Notes under the pieces: generated by a model
What the model saw: the letters and a program-made list of their open reading frames with translations, nothing else
Told to the model about the DNA's origin: nothing
The model's database searches: none
Program-made: the position numbers and the translations under genes
Shown: piece after piece, positions 1 through 12,797 of the stretch
How positions within the stretch are numbered: position 1 is the stretch's first letter
How the letters are laid out: each line of letters begins with the position of its first letter
DNA from: Camellia lanceoleosa
Lineage: Eukaryota > Streptophyta > Magnoliopsida > Ericales > Theaceae
NCBI GenBank assembly: GCA_025200525.1
Contig: CM045761.1
Coordinates: forward strand, 39,750,190-39,814,189
Reading direction: 5' to 3'
DNA: 64,000 nt

Positions 1-2277
1 GGACCTCAGTCACACTCACATAGGAGGCCATCAGATGAAAATGAGACAACTCGAAATACGTGCACGCATGCACGCAAACCGAGGACCGAACCTACGGCAC
101 GGAATGCCACTCTAATGAGACATGGCAAGACATGGAATATGATATGCAAACATGCAAATTTCAGAGGCAAAATGATATGCAAAACAGCCCCGAAACATGG
201 CGAAATGAAACCCGATGCAAGGAACGAGTCCCCAAACATGGAATTAAGCACATGAAATGGCCTATAACTATTCAATGCATGCATGATTCGTACATGAAGT
301 GTGAAGACAGAAGCTAGGAAGCCCCAAAACAAGCATTTTTACAGTTCGAAGCATGGCCAAACAGTGGGTACAAATAGGGAAAAATTAGCATGCAAAAATG
401 GGGGGGCCAAGAGAGGTAATGAAGCAAGTCATAGCTGCTGATCTCAAACACAGAAGGCCCCTTCTACAACACTGAAGAGGGACCAAAAATATGCTCTTTT
501 TCAGTAGATGACAAGCCCCAAATCAGTATATGAACATGCTCAAAATGCAATGCAAGATTAAGGCCAACAAAGGGGCAAAGAAGTAACTGATATATGGGGG
601 GCTCAAACAAGTGAGGGACCTTCAAAAATGTTGAAGAGGGTCCCAAAATATAACATTTTACGGTAGATGATCAAGCCCAAATCAGTATACAAACATGCTC
701 AAAATGCAATGCAAGATTAAGGCCACAAGAAGGCTATAACACAAAGTACACAAAATATTCATCAAACAGCCAAAGACCCTTTATGAAACATGACAAGTGG
801 GTCAAAATATGGCCACTTTCAGCTCTGATCATGGCCGAAAAACAGAAGCAAGATAAGCTAACAAAACATGCAAAAATAGGGATCAAAGAGGGGTACAATG
901 GCAAGTGATACATGGAGGTCCCAAACAGTGTTGAGCCCTTCTTGAATGTTGAAGAGGGGCTCAAAATAGGCCTATTTACAGTTTATATTAGGCCCCAAAA
1001 CAGATCACGCACAAGCTAAAAATATCATGCAAGATAATGGCATTCAAGAGGGTATTGAAGCAAGTGCAACATGACGGGCTCAAACAGTGTTGAGCCCTTA
1101 ATGAAACAAGAAAATGAGCTCAAAAAAACACTACTTTCAGTTTTGGTCGGAGCTCAAAACTGCAAGAAAAATGGCTAAAAAGAATGATATAAAAATGAGC
1201 CAAAAAGAGGGAAATGGTAACTCACCCTTGTAGACCAATCTTTAGCAACTTCTTGGACCAAATTTGCTGCCTTCTAGCCTCTTAGAAGACCTTCAAGCTG
1301 CTGGAAATGGAAGTGGTGGTGTGGTGCTAAGTGATGGTGTGTAAAAATGGTTAAGAACTTAAGGGGTTTTGAGGTTTAAAGTAGAGAGAGAGAGAAATTT
1401 AATGTGAGGGGCTTATACAAAAATATCTAACCCTAAAACACAGACCTGGGGTGCTGTATTTATAGGCAAAAGAGGTTGGAAAAGAGGGGGAAAAAAAGGG
1501 GGCGAAATATTTCAAGTTTCCCTCCAAAAATTGGCCTAAAGTGAGACAAAGAGGCGAGTGGTAGCTGCGGTTCTCAAACCAAAGAGATCCCTTCAACAAA
1601 GTTGAAGATGGGCTCAAAAAAAGACACTTTCTAGTTTACGACCAAGTCCAACACAGCCCAAAAGTACGCATAAAATACCGTGCAAAATAGGCCTAAAAAG
1701 AGGTAAAGAGGCAAGTGACAGATGGAGATCTCAAACAATAAAAGGTTCTTAATCAAATATGAAAAGGACCTCAAAATATGACTATCTCAAGTTTGGGTCG
1801 GAGCCCAAAAATGCAAAATGAAAGTTCGGGAGTCGAAACACGCAATTCGGGGCCCCGAAAGTGGGCTGTTAGGCACCGGAAGTGGTGTCCGACCACGAAG
1901 TTGATCTCTCGGACCACAGTGTCCCTTGAAAGGAAGGAAATAAGGTGTGTGCCAAAAACCAAAGCAAACGGAGGTGGTTAGGCGGTCCCGAACCGAGGCA
2001 CACGGCAACTCAGCAGGAGCCAAGACTCGAAGCAGGAAAAATGGCTGCGACCATGAAGCGTAGCCTCTGACCAGCGAGAGATGATCTCGTGACCTCTCCT
2101 CCCTTCGGAAGAGAAAGCGAGCACAGTTCGCAAAGCAAAGCACGAAAGAGTCCGGAAGTCCGGAGGCAAGGCTCGCAGCCGAGACTCTGAAACCTCTGGA
2201 CGAGCACGATATGCAACATCACCAAGCGCTCAATTGGTGACGTCGAAGTCTTAAGGTCGGTCAAAAATGAGGTGTCT
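1..2277. repeat. Left copy of long direct repeat (presumed 3' part of the left LTR)
   Basis: This copy matches 10,506-12,797 nearly base for base, with a few substitutions and short indels. Identity stops at GGTGTCT (2,271-2,277): here it continues GATTGCCC, in the other copy ACA. The only open frames inside are short and not conserved between the copies. It contains AG-rich microsatellite at 1,383-1,395. No gene is recognised. Confidence 0.85.
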
Positions 2278-2449
2278 GATTGCCCTCTTTGTGAACTTAA
2301 AAGTCATGAGAATGACGGGAGTGAATGTCAAAGTCCAGAGACGACCTATTTTTGACAAGGCCGAAGACTTAGACAAAGCAGACAAGATAGGCAAAAATGT
2401 GCCTGAGCATGCCCATGACGAGGGCAAAATGCAAATGATATGCGGAAGA

Positions 2450-2590
2450 TTTTGATAATTGGACTTATAAGCTTCTGGCCGGTTTGAAAATTGGACTTAC
2501 ACGCTTCTGTGGCCGGGTTTGAAGATTGGACTTATCGCCACGTGAAGCCGGTTTGAAGATTGGACTTACGCCACTGGCGGTTTGTATGCA
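2450..2590. repeat. Tandem array, about 40-bp unit, 4 degenerate copies
   Basis: The phrase ATTGGACTTA recurs four times, each followed by a variant of cgcttctggccggtttgaa. The array starts within 200 bp of the end of the left long repeat. It is non-coding. Confidence 0.7.
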
Positions 2591-2744
2591 AAACAATGTA
2601 ATGTACTAACAAGTACAATTGAGGTCATAAAGGCAGTCACGAATGAAATGCTGAGGAAGGAACAAAGAGGACTTATCCCAGTGTTTCGAAGTGGTTTAAG
2701 CATTGGAACGTATTCCAAATGCTCTTAACCAAAGAGGGGGGAAC

Positions 2745-2950
2745 AGAGGGACGTATCCCGGAGGTTAGGGACATATCCCAAGGATTAGGGACGCATCTCG
2801 AAGGTTAGGGACGTATCCTAGAGGATTAGGGACGTATCCCGAAGGTTAGGGACGCATCCCGAAGGTTAGGGACATATCCCAAAGGTTAGGGACGTATCCC
2901 AGAGATTAGGGACGTATCCCAAAGATTAAGGACGTATCCCAAAGATTAGA
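2745..2950. repeat. Tandem array, about 21-bp unit (TTAGGGACGTATCCC), about 9 copies
   Basis: Consecutive copies of GGTTAGGGACGTATCCCGAA vary mainly at the purine before TATCCC. The unit shares its GGGACGTATCCC core with the two arrays that follow, so the three probably grew from one seed. GGGACGTATCCC is nearly self-complementary. Confidence 0.85.
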
Positions 2951-2954
2951 AAAG

Positions 2955-3300
2955 AAAGAGAAACATAGGGACGTATCCCAGTGTTCTGCAAGGAATGTGA
3001 AACATAGGGACGTATCCCGGTGTTCCGCAAGGAATGTGAAACATAGGGACGTATCCCGGTGTTCCGCAAAGAGAGGAGAAACGTAGTGACGTATCCCGGT
3101 GTTCTAGAAGGAATGTGAAATATAGGGACGCATCCCGATGTTCCGCAAAGAGAGGAGAAACGTAGGGATGTATCCCGGTGTTCTGCAAGGAATGTAAAAT
3201 ATAGGGACGTATCCCGGTGTTCCGCAAAGAGATAAGAAACGTAGGGATGTATCCTGGTGTTCTACAAGGAATGTGAAATATAGGGACGTATCCCGGTGTT
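2955..3300. repeat. Tandem array, about 40-bp unit, about 9 copies, with 80-bp higher-order pattern
   Basis: Units carry ATAGGGACGTATCCCGGTGTTC and alternate between a GCAAGGAATGTGAAA tail and a GCAAAGAGAGGAGAAAC tail, so every second unit matches best. Long minus-strand reading frames here (to about 195 codons) are a by-product of the repeat and are not called as genes. Confidence 0.8.
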
Positions 3301-3725
3301 TCAGAATGGTGTAAGCATTGGAACGTATTCCGAACGCTTTTAGCAGAAGAGGGGCGTATCCGGTGTTTGAGAATAGTATAAGCATTGGAGCGTATTCGAA
3401 CACTTTTAACGAAGAGGAGAAACATAGGGGCGTATCCGGTGTTCGAGAATGGTGTAAGCATTGGGCGTATTCGAACGCTTTTAAGAAGAGGAGAAACATA
3501 GGGGCGTATCCGGTGTTCGAATGGTGTAAGCATTGGGCGTATTCTAACGCTTTAACGAAGAGGAGAAACATAGGGGCGTATCGATGTTTGAGAATGGTGT
3601 AAGCATTGGGCGTATTCGACGCTTTTAACGAAGAGGAGAAACATAGGGGCGTATCCGGTGTTTGAGAATGGTGTAAGCATTGGAGCGTATTCCAAATGCT
3701 TTTAAGAAGAGGTCTAACCCGTCGC
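3300..3725. repeat. Tandem array, about 70-75-bp unit, 6 copies
   Basis: GTGTAAGCATTGG recurs at about 3,311, 3,380, 3,453, 3,522, 3,597 and 3,673, followed by a gcgtattcgaacgcttt segment and a gaagaggagaaacatagg segment. The spacing varies by a few bases through small indels. The unit includes the GGCGTATCC core of the preceding arrays. Confidence 0.85.
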
Positions 3726-3739
3726 ATCTTGTGAGGAGA

Positions 3740-4195
3740 AAGAGTGATAATTGCAAGTGAAAAGGTGCATAACAATGCGGTGAAGTGTGCATAACAATGC
3801 AAGTAATGAGCATAACAATGCTGAGCAGATGTGCATAACAATACAGCGAATGAGCATAGTGTGATTGATACACAAAGTGAGCAGAGTATGATAGACATAC
3901 TAAAGGTGAACACAAAGTGTGATAGATGCACTATGTGAACAAGTGTGATTGATACACTAAAGGTGTGTGATGGATACAGTGTGATAGATGCACTGAGTGA
4001 ACAAGTGTGTTTGATACACTAAAGGTGTGCGATGGATACACAAAAAGTGAATATGTGCGTGATAGATACACAAAGTGAGAATGTGTGTGATAGATACGCA
4101 AAAGTGAGAATGTGTGTGATAGATACACAAAATGAATGAAGTGTGATTGATACACTAAATGAATGAAGTGTGATTGATACACTAATAAATGATCT
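3740..4195. repeat. Short-period repeats (GTGCATAACAATGC, then GTGTGATTGATACAC)
   Basis: From 3,765 to 3,860 GCATAACAAT(G/A)C recurs about six times. From 3,860 to 4,185 degenerate GTGTGAT(A/T)GATACAC motifs recur at intervals of about 20-40 bp. GTGTGATTGATACAC is partly palindromic. The array is non-coding. Confidence 0.75.
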
Positions 4196-6140
4196 CAAAC
4201 GGAACTTCTTTGAATGAACCGTACATACAATATTGTGCATAACTGAGAAAGAAACTTGATAGGTACAATGCATTACAATGCATGATGCTTAAGGAAAGCA
4301 ATAAATGGACAAAGTGGTGCTTCATAAAGCACCTCCTGAGGTGAGTGGCGGTGAACCGCTCTACTCTGACGGGGATCTCCCATCGTGCTCTTCGAACACT
4401 TTACCTTGAACTCACAGTACAAAGGCTCTGAAATGCTGACAAGTAACAACATCTGTATGTAGGAGCTACGGCTGCTGCTTGTTTTCCTGATCATATTCAC
4501 AACTTTCCCTATTCTCCAACGGGGTGACAGACTAGGTTGGTCCAGTATCCAGAATTGAGGTGCATACACGCTATCTCAACCTATGAGGCTTCCATACGGA
4601 TTTCAAGCCGAGGGCATGCCTCTGGGTATTTAAACCAGACTTTAGTCTCGGAAATCCCGAACCTTTGCGTTCTAGGCAACAGCCATTCGAACTCTAGTTT
4701 CCACCGTCGCAGTTGGTCTCCTAGGAACTCATTGCGAACCTGACCAAGATGACCCGACAAGGCGGTACTCGAGAGAGCACCGATCGCCATTACGGCTGAG
4801 GTAGACTTGATTTTGAGCTTGAGGTAGAGGCACACTCATACTTCGAAGCATTGGCAAGACCTGAAGAGGTACACACGGAATACAATCTCGGAGCCTACTG
4901 AAGTTGGAACAAACTCAGATGCAGGCATTTTCCTCTTTTGCTTTAAACTGCGATCCGGAACCATTATAACCCGCTTCAGATAGGTCTGGTTCTTGTTCTC
5001 ATATGACTGAGTTGAATCCTGCGGTTTTATGAAAGAACAAATTGTTTTGCACAAATGTGGAGACACGGCACTTTCGGAGCACAAAACAATTTTATTTTTG
5101 AAATTGAGAGATGAGTTTTTCGACGGTATTGAGCCTCTGTTGAACACAAAAAGCGACTCAACAAGGAAATAAAAGGCACACAACCTAGACACATCGAGTA
5201 ACACTCGAAACGACTCAAAACAAAGCGAGATAAAACAAAAAGGCACGACACTCGGCGTGCAGGGAACTGTTTCACCGGGTAGTGTTTCCTACCCTTTTCT
5301 TATTTGTGGTTCTCACATCACTCGGCCCTCAAGCTCTGTTTTTCTGAAAAAGCTCTTTTCTCACTTTTCCTCTCATCGCACATCTCTCTATTCTTCAATC
5401 TCTCATTTTTCAATCCCTCCCTAGGTGGTTGATGGATAAGCAACAAGTTGTAGGCTCGTGCCCTAGCATTACGCTAGATTCTCTTTCTTCGCTTCTGACT
5501 AGTGAATTCCTCCACAGAGAGGTTCTTCTGGCCCAGGTGTGTAGCAAATTTGCGGTGACATCGGTTGTGATGCTCTATTTGGAGAGTTTGGGCGTGTCAG
5601 ATGTGTCCAGATGAGGGAGTGGAATATCTTGATCCATTCCAGTTCGTGCTTTGCACTGGGCTTGATACCTCGTTGCTCGGAGGATGAGGGAGCTTTTCGG
5701 CCCTTTTGTTGTCGCCTTCAGTTGTGCCTTTTCTGGCAGGTAGAGTGCCCTTCTTGGCAAGTATTTTGACAAAGGGGAAAAGACAGAACTCCTAACTCAA
5801 CTGTGCCCCTAGTTCATCATGTTGACCATTTTTTATTTTTTTGAGCTTTTGCTAAAGTAATTTTGATCGACATGAGAGTTAGATTAACATGCTTGTTCAA
5901 TTTTTGATTTGAAATCATGCAAGTCAGGTTATGAGCATTGAAAATTTTCCTTTTTTGGGTCCAAGAAGTGGTCCAGTTTTTGAAAAAGATGGAACAATTT
6001 TTGAGAAAATTAGTCAACCTCAGTAAAAATTCTAAAAAACTATTTTTGCAAACGGCCACTTGCTCCAGCGTGAAACCTACTCTGAGATGCACAACCTCGG
6101 ATCCAAAGGAAAAGCGCCTCGTGCTTGAAGAAGCGCATAG
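4196..6140. other. Non-coding interior of the large element
   Basis: Both strands have frequent stops. A minus-strand frame of 84 codons at 4,581-4,835 and several shorter ones show no family I recognise. I see no polyprotein motif (no zinc knuckle, DSGA, YxDD or integrase signature). Confidence 0.5.
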
Positions 6141-6142
6141 CA

Positions 6143-6277
6143 ACGGAAAGTTGCCTTGTTTGAAACGGCACCTTGGCGCATTGAATAAATGAAAGTTGCC
6201 TTGTTTGAAACGGCACATGGCGCATTGAATAGCAGCGGAAAGTTGCCTTGTTTGAATAGCACATGGCGCATTGTAGT
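6143..6277. repeat. Tandem repeat, about 46-bp unit, 3 copies
   Basis: AAAGTTGCCTTGTTTGAA followed by a GGCACATGGCGCATTGAAT-type segment occurs three times, with TTGCC at 6,151, 6,196 and 6,243. It is non-coding. Confidence 0.8.
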
Positions 6278-6529
6278 CAATCCTCGGGCGGCGAACACAA
6301 CCGGACTCTCGGATCTGATGAAGACAAAGACCAGAACCATCACATGGACACAATCGAATTTGAAGTGTTTACGGCTGGACTTCAGGATGAAGTTGCCTAC
6401 GTATCCCAAACATAGGAATCAAGCCTTACGTAGTTCGGGGTTAAGGTACACTCGGGTATTTAACCTCTCCTTTTTAAGCTCTAACTTTTGTCAAGGCGCC
6501 CGTTGCAGGTTTTCGACCTTGCGAGCTAT

Positions 6530-6675
6530 GTTTTTCTTTTCTTTTCAATTCTTTTCATTTCTTCTTTTTTCATCTTTTCTTTTCTTTTCTTTTCTCTTTT
6601 TTGCATTTTTTTTTTTTTTTTTTGCTTTTCTTTTCTTTTTCTTCTTTTTTGTTCTTTTTCTTCTTTTTCTTGCTC
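6530..6675 (+). repeat. Pyrimidine-rich low-complexity tract (TTTTC)n
   Basis: This is an almost pure T/C run of about 140 bp, made of TTTTCTTTTC and T-only stretches. The hydrophobic and lysine-rich frames it opens on the two strands are artefacts of composition. Confidence 0.9.
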
Positions 6676-6679
6676 TAAC

Positions 6680-7604
6680 TTTTGCCTGGGTCGCCCTTCC
6701 GGGTTTTCGGCCCAGCAAGCCTCTCAAAGGGTAAAAGTGTAACAAGTCCATGCCAAATGGTTTTAGGATCTCGAAACTATCCGTATCCAAGAGAGTGGCT
6801 GTTGTATCGATTTGCAGAAGGATCCATCTTCGGCTCTTCGAGCACGTCGGACATTTTTGCCCCTAGTTCAAAGGGTACTTCTGTTCTAGCTTTGCAAGCT
6901 TCTTGATCTTGATCTTCTTGATCCGACTTTCTGGCCTCTTGTTAGAAATTGCTTCGAATCTGGCCACACAGGCCTCACATTGTAGTTGACCGTTGAACAT
7001 TCTGAATTCAAGTTCAAGGTTTGGAAGCAAAGGGGTTGAGTCTCGAGGCTGAGAGCGATCCTAGGCTGCACAATCTCAAGAGCGACTCCACATAGGTCTT
7101 CGCAGGACTGCGCAAAACATTTCGTTTTTGAAAATTTTTAAGAAAGCGACAAATCGCTCGCGCTGAAGATAGTGTGAAACCAGTCTGGATCAAGCCAGGG
7201 TCCTTCTCAGTACTCCCTCCAACAAGTATGATTTCATTCATTAAGGGCTTAGCACACCTCTCTTTCTCTTAATTTGATCCAAGTTTTGCAAATTCCGAGG
7301 AATTCCTCCCTCGTCGTTTTCACCGCAGTGTTCAAAAAGTTTTGAAAAACTTAGGTCGTTACAACGACTTCAAGGCACAAAAAAGACAGAGTTCTTAGTC
7401 AAATACTGCCATCTCATTCAGAACTTCGCATAAGCGCACAATGCGGCGAACACAAGGATGTGAAAATCACTGTTGTCCATTCAAAGTCTGCTGGCACAAC
7501 TGGCTCCCTGGCAGAAACAGACTCAAAATAAAAACGAAAAAACAAACACAAAACAAAATAGTGACGTCCGAGGTAACACCCCCCCGGAATCACCCGACCT
7601 CTGT
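6680..7604. other. Non-coding interior of the large element
   Basis: No reading frame above 100 codons lacks a repeat explanation, and no domain is recognisable. I see nothing distinctive in this stretch. Confidence 0.4.
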
Positions 7605-7607
7605 ACA

Positions 7608-7815
7608 ACAGGATTAACTCGATACAACGAGACAGACTCAACAGGATTGACTCGATATAACGAGACTGACTCAACAGGACTGACTCGATACAACAAGACA
7701 GATTCAACAAGACTGACTAGATACAACAAGACAGATTCAACAAGACTGACTAAATACAACAAGACAGACTCAATAGGTTTGACTCGATACAATAAGACAG
7801 ACTCAATACCCAAGT
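7608..7815. repeat. Tandem array, 33-bp unit, about 6 copies
   Basis: The unit GACTGACTCGATACAACAAG plus an acagactcaacaa segment repeats about six times. Because 33 is divisible by three, reading frames stay open on both strands: the + strand gives TGLTRYNETDS repeats and the - strand ESVLLYRVSPV-like repeats. I regard these as repeat artefacts, since neither frame has a recognisable flanking domain. Confidence 0.85.
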
Positions 7816-10505
7816 CAGAAAGTACAAAAACCAGCATCCACAAATGCTCAAAACAGTGCGTGCCATACGCCATATTTGGAGTAAACTGAGTACCGCCTGC
7901 AGGTGGTTCATCCCCTGATCACATAAGAACACGGGTCTAGAGTACCCGAGGGATATTAGACCCTTCTGAAGCTATGATTCCAAGACTACTTAGCAAAAGA
8001 GAAAACAGACAGCATCTCAGCCTGATTTCATCAGAACCATCATGAGCAAAGCTGAATGAGTGTACTCTCTACTGAATTCTATCCCAAAATTCTGCCCCAA
8101 ATCTGAGTCTGATACCCACAGGTAAAGCTGACTCCCAAAATACTGAATTGGTGCCCGCAGGCCTGATGCCCAAACTCACGAACAGATACATGCATTCCTG
8201 TAGAGACGCACTCTAAAGCACATAACAAGCAAGTGAGAGCCAAAACACCCCTATGTTGGGGTAAGGTTTCCCTGTCCTATTTTGTCAGGAACTAGGGTTT
8301 CACTACGCACACAGTGGTTTCAAACAACCTATATCGGGTAAGCAACCTGTCATAGTTTGGAATGGTCACTACGGATTTCGATATGCACTAGGTCGAATGG
8401 TCAAAAAGGGTGTCCCGGTAAAACCGGGGTTTGTGTTCCCATCTTTGTCGAGCCCACCGTCGGCCTTATGGTCATGCCTTGACAAGACAAGCCTCCGACA
8501 AATCGTTAAGGGAATGGCATATGGCAAACCACGGTGTCCTAGCAGCACCAATGCAAATGCAATGCAAAGAAACATACAAGTGTAATCATAACGGATATCA
8601 TGAGTTCGAGTCAAGTTCTCTAAATCCTCGTGAGTCGCGAAGCTGTAAGCGTCCCCGAGCATCCGGGCGAGTCACGAGCCCCATTCAGTTCGATATCGGG
8701 TCTACTACAATTCAAGGGCCCAAATGGTACGGTTCCTAAACTTGGTCCAAAGGGTCCAAATTCCGCAAAACGATTGTGGAAATAGAGTTTTTAAAGAAGG
8801 GTCAAACATGGTTTGCTTTGCGGAATCTGAGTCGCCACCTAAATATTTTTTTTAATGGGAAATTTAGAAAACCCTGACTCGATGCCAAAGGCCACGTGTC
8901 CATCATCACCAAAGTTACCTCGGCTCGGGAACTTGGGTACGATTGGGGAAGGTCACTTCGTGAGCACCCCCGCTCGCCCGGTCAAAGATCGGCCTCTACT
9001 AATCATGATATCTGTTTTTGAAAACATTGTGCGTTCTTATTCCGGTTATTAGCCTAGGTTACTATGTGATCGCCTGACATACAAGTATAAATGAGTCGCT
9101 GAATTGGAACTAAACATTTCATGTTTGTTTGTTTGAAAATGGTTTGATGGTGCTACCTTGAGTAGGCTAAGGCGATGGATTTGCCACCCTCGGGTGGGCT
9201 TAAAACATGATTTTGCCACTATCTAGTGGGCTTAAAACAAACATTTGATGAATTGTCCCACTCCAAGTAACCCAACCTCCACCCACAGGCATTCAAGGCA
9301 GTTATATCACATAAGCACATAGCCTCATGGTAAGCATGCTATTCATGGCAGTCACTCACACGCATGCAAGGATGCTAAAGCATAAAACTCACCCAGTACT
9401 CCAAGCCAAAATAGAAGCTCATTAGAAATCATGAATGATCCTAAATATACAGAAATGCCTAATGCAACACATGCAAAGATGCAACTATAGCAGGCTCGGC
9501 TATTCTAAACATGGCATGTGGAGTGCTACAACTAACACGTATTCAATTTGGAATTGAAATACAAATGCAGTTTGTATGATCTTGGAGCGATGCGTACAAA
9601 AGCAGATGAATGATGCAAATATCTTTGTCATCTTGTATGCTAATTGAAATATGCCTAATCTAACCATCTTAAGCGGTAAATAAAAGGGAAGAAAAGGCGT
9701 GGGGTTGGAAGACATACATCACACTCACCCACACTTATTACAATTATGCCCTCGCTTGAAGGTCCAAATAAATATCTGATCCGAATGAAAGAATATCTGA
9801 TCCAAATGATCTGATCCAAATAATGTACAAATTCCTAATTAATTTATAAATTAACTAAGAAAATAATAAAACTGGCATGCAAGCCAGGGACTGCCTTGAT
9901 TCTGCTCCGGATGATGGAATGATGCATGTCCGGGTTGCCTTCGCGCAGAAATCCACTGCGATGCCCCAATTAACCTCTATTTGCAATGATTCTTGAAAAG
10001 CGCGCCAAGCCTCGAAAGACCGCTGATTCTTGATATGCTGCAACAGAGAGCAGGAAAGGGGCATAGCAATGTATTTTCATAAATGTATGCATGTCTCGAT
10101 CCTCGTACCACCAATCACGCATATCGATGCATAATGGTCGAGGAGCCGAATTGCACAACTCAATATGAAATGAATGCACATGAAAACACAACAAGACCTA
10201 ACTCCATCATGGATGATCCGGAGTGTCGGTGACTGGGGAATTGAGACACGTTCCGTCACTCGAAATACGAAACGTACCTCGTTTCCCGTGCCCGGGCTAA
10301 CTCCTATCCTGAACACGATGCAATATGCATGATATGCATGAAATGCAACTAATATACAACCTAACATGCAAAATGTTATGGAATGGCATACACGATGCAC
10401 GAGGTAACATGGCATATACAATGCGCTAACATACATCCTAGCATACACAATGCTATGAAATGAAATGGCATACACAATGCAATATGGACTTACACCAACA
10501 CAAGT
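7816..10505. other. Presumed upstream part of the right LTR and adjoining interior
   Basis: This stretch has no partner in the window because the matching part of the left LTR lies outside it. It contains the LTR-like phrase GAATCTGAGTCGCCACC at 8,825-8,841. The LTR start is not resolved. TGTAGAGACGC at 8,199 resembles the inverse of the TGTCTACA end but lacks a purine tract in front. There are no coding regions. Confidence 0.4.
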
Positions 10506-12797
10506 GGACCTCAGTCACACTCACATAGGAGGCCATCAGATGAAAATGAGACAACTCGAAATACCTGCACGCGTGCACGCAAACCGAGGACCAAACTTAC
10601 GGCACGGAATGCCACTCTAATGAGACATGGCAAGACATGGAATATGATATGCAAACATGAAAATTTCAAAGGCAAAATGACATGCAAAACAGCCCCGAAA
10701 CATGGCGAAATGAAACCCGATGCAAGGAACGAGTCCCGAAACATGGAATTAAGCACATGAAATGGCCTATAGCTATGCAATGCATGCATGATTCGTACAT
10801 GAAGTGTGAAGACAGAAGCTAGGCAGCCCCAAAACAAGAATTTTTATAGTTTGAAGCATGGCCAAACAGTGGGTACAATTAGGGAAAAATTAGCATGCAA
10901 AAATGGGGGGGCCAAGAGAGGTAATGAAGCAAGTCATAGATGCTGATCTCAAACACAGAAGGCCCCTTCTACAACACTGAAGAGGGACCAAAAATATGAT
11001 TTTTTCAGTAGATGACAAGCCCCAAATCAGTATATTAACATGCTCAAAATGCAATGCAAGATTAAGGCCAACAAAGGGGCAAAGAAGTAACTGATATATA
11101 GGGGGCTCAAACAAGTGAGGGACCTTCAAAAATGTTGAATAGGGTCCCAAAATATAACATTTTACAGTAGATGATCAAGCCCAAATCAGTATACAAACAT
11201 GCTCAAAATGCAATGCAAGATTAAGGCCACAAGAAGGCTATAACACAAAGTACACAAAATATTCATCAAACAGCCAAAGACCCTTTATGAAACATGACAA
11301 GGGGGTCAAAATATGGCCACTTTCAGCTCTGATCATGGCCGAAAAACAGAAGCAAGATAAGCTAACAAAACATGCAAAAATAGGGACCAAAGAGGGGTAC
11401 AATGGCAAGTGATACATGGAGGTCCCAAAAAGTATTGAGCCCTTCTTCAATGTTGAAGAGGGGCTCAAAATAGGCCTATTTACAGTTTATATCAGGCTCC
11501 AAAACAGATCACGCACAAGCTAAAAATATCATGCAAGATAATGGCATTCAAGAGGGTATTGAAGCAAGTGCAACATGAGGGGCTCAAACAGTGTTTAGCC
11601 CTTAATGAAACAAGAAAATGAGCTCAAAAAAACACTACTTTAATTTTTGGTTGGAGCTCAAAACAGCAAGCAAAATGGCTAAAAAGAATGATATAAAAAT
11701 GAGCCAAAAAGAGGGAAATGGTAACTCACCCTTGTAGACCAATCTTTAGAACTTCTTGGACCAAATTTGCTGCCTCCTAGCCTCTGAGAAGACCTCCAAG
11801 CTGCTGGAAATGGAAGTGGTGGTGTGGTGCTAGGTGATGGTGTGTAAAAATGGTTAAGAACTTAAGGGGTTTTGAGGTTTAGAGTAGAGAGAGAGAGAAA
11901 TTTAATGTGAGAGGCTTATACAAAAATCTCTAATCCTAAAACACAGACCTGGGGTGCTGTATTTATAGGCAAAAGAGGCTGGAAAAGAGGGGGAAAAAAA
12001 GGGGGCGAAATATTTCAAGTTTCCCTCCAAAAATTGGCCTAAAGTGAGACAAAGAGGCGAGTGATAGCTGCGGTTCTCAAGCCAAAGAGAGCCCTTCAAT
12101 AAAGTTGAAGATGGGCTAAAAACAAGACACTTTCTAGTTTACGACCAAGTCCAACACAGCCCACAAGTACGCCTAAAATACCGTGCAAAATAGGCCTAAG
12201 AAGAGGTAAAGAGGCAAGTGACAGATGGAGATCTCAAACAATAAAAGGTCCTTAATCAAACATGAAAAGGACCTCAAAATATGACTATCTCAAGTTCGGG
12301 TCAGAGCTCAAAAATGCAAAATGAAGGTTCGGGAGCCGAAACACGCAATTTGGGACCCCGAAAGTGGGGCATTAGGCACTGGGAAGTGGTGTCCAACCAC
12401 GAGTTGGTCTCTCGGACCACAGTGTCCCTTGAAAGGAGGAAATAAGGTGTGTGCCAAAATCAGACAAGCGGAGGTGGTTAGGCGGTCGAACCGAGGCACA
12501 CGGCCGGGGCGACTCAGCGAGCCGGGCTCGAAATGGGAAAAATGGCTGCGACCATGAAAGCGTAGCCTCTGACCAGCGAGAGATGATCTACAAGACCTCT
12601 CCCTCCCTTCGGGAAGAGAAAACAGAGAAAATAGAGCCTAGTTCGCAAACCGAGGCAAAGCACGAAAGAGTCCAGAAGTCCGGAGGCAAGGCTCGTAGCC
12701 GAGACTCTGAAACCTCTGGACGAGCACAATATGCAACATCACCAAGTGCTTAATTGGTGACGTCTGAGTCTTAAGATCGGTCAAAAATGGGGTGTCT
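10506..12797. repeat. Right copy of long direct repeat (presumed 3' part of the right LTR)
   Basis: This copy is nearly identical to 1-2,277. It ends GGTGTCTACA, with CA at 12,799-12,800, after which the sequence becomes unrelated intergenic DNA. The differences from the left copy are mostly single substitutions and short insertions, such as the extra bases around 12,500-12,660. No gene is present. Confidence 0.85.

Noticed and set aside
2946..3931. Long minus-strand reading frames (195 and 275 codons)
   Set aside because: They lie entirely within tandem arrays and their peptides simply repeat the unit; no independent domain.
4581..4835. 84-codon minus-strand frame in the large element
   Set aside because: Less repetitive than others, but no recognisable family and it stands alone in non-coding DNA.
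6189..6790. Phenylalanine-rich + frame and lysine-rich - frame
   Set aside because: Both are translations of the (TTTTC)n pyrimidine tract.
7473..7889. 138-codon + frame and 116-codon - frame over the 33-bp array
   Set aside because: They are open because the unit length is divisible by three; no start context or flanking domain.
8190..8215. TGTAGAGACGC as the start of the right giant LTR
   Set aside because: It partly mirrors the TGTCTACA end, but has no polypurine tract before it and cannot be tested without the left LTR.
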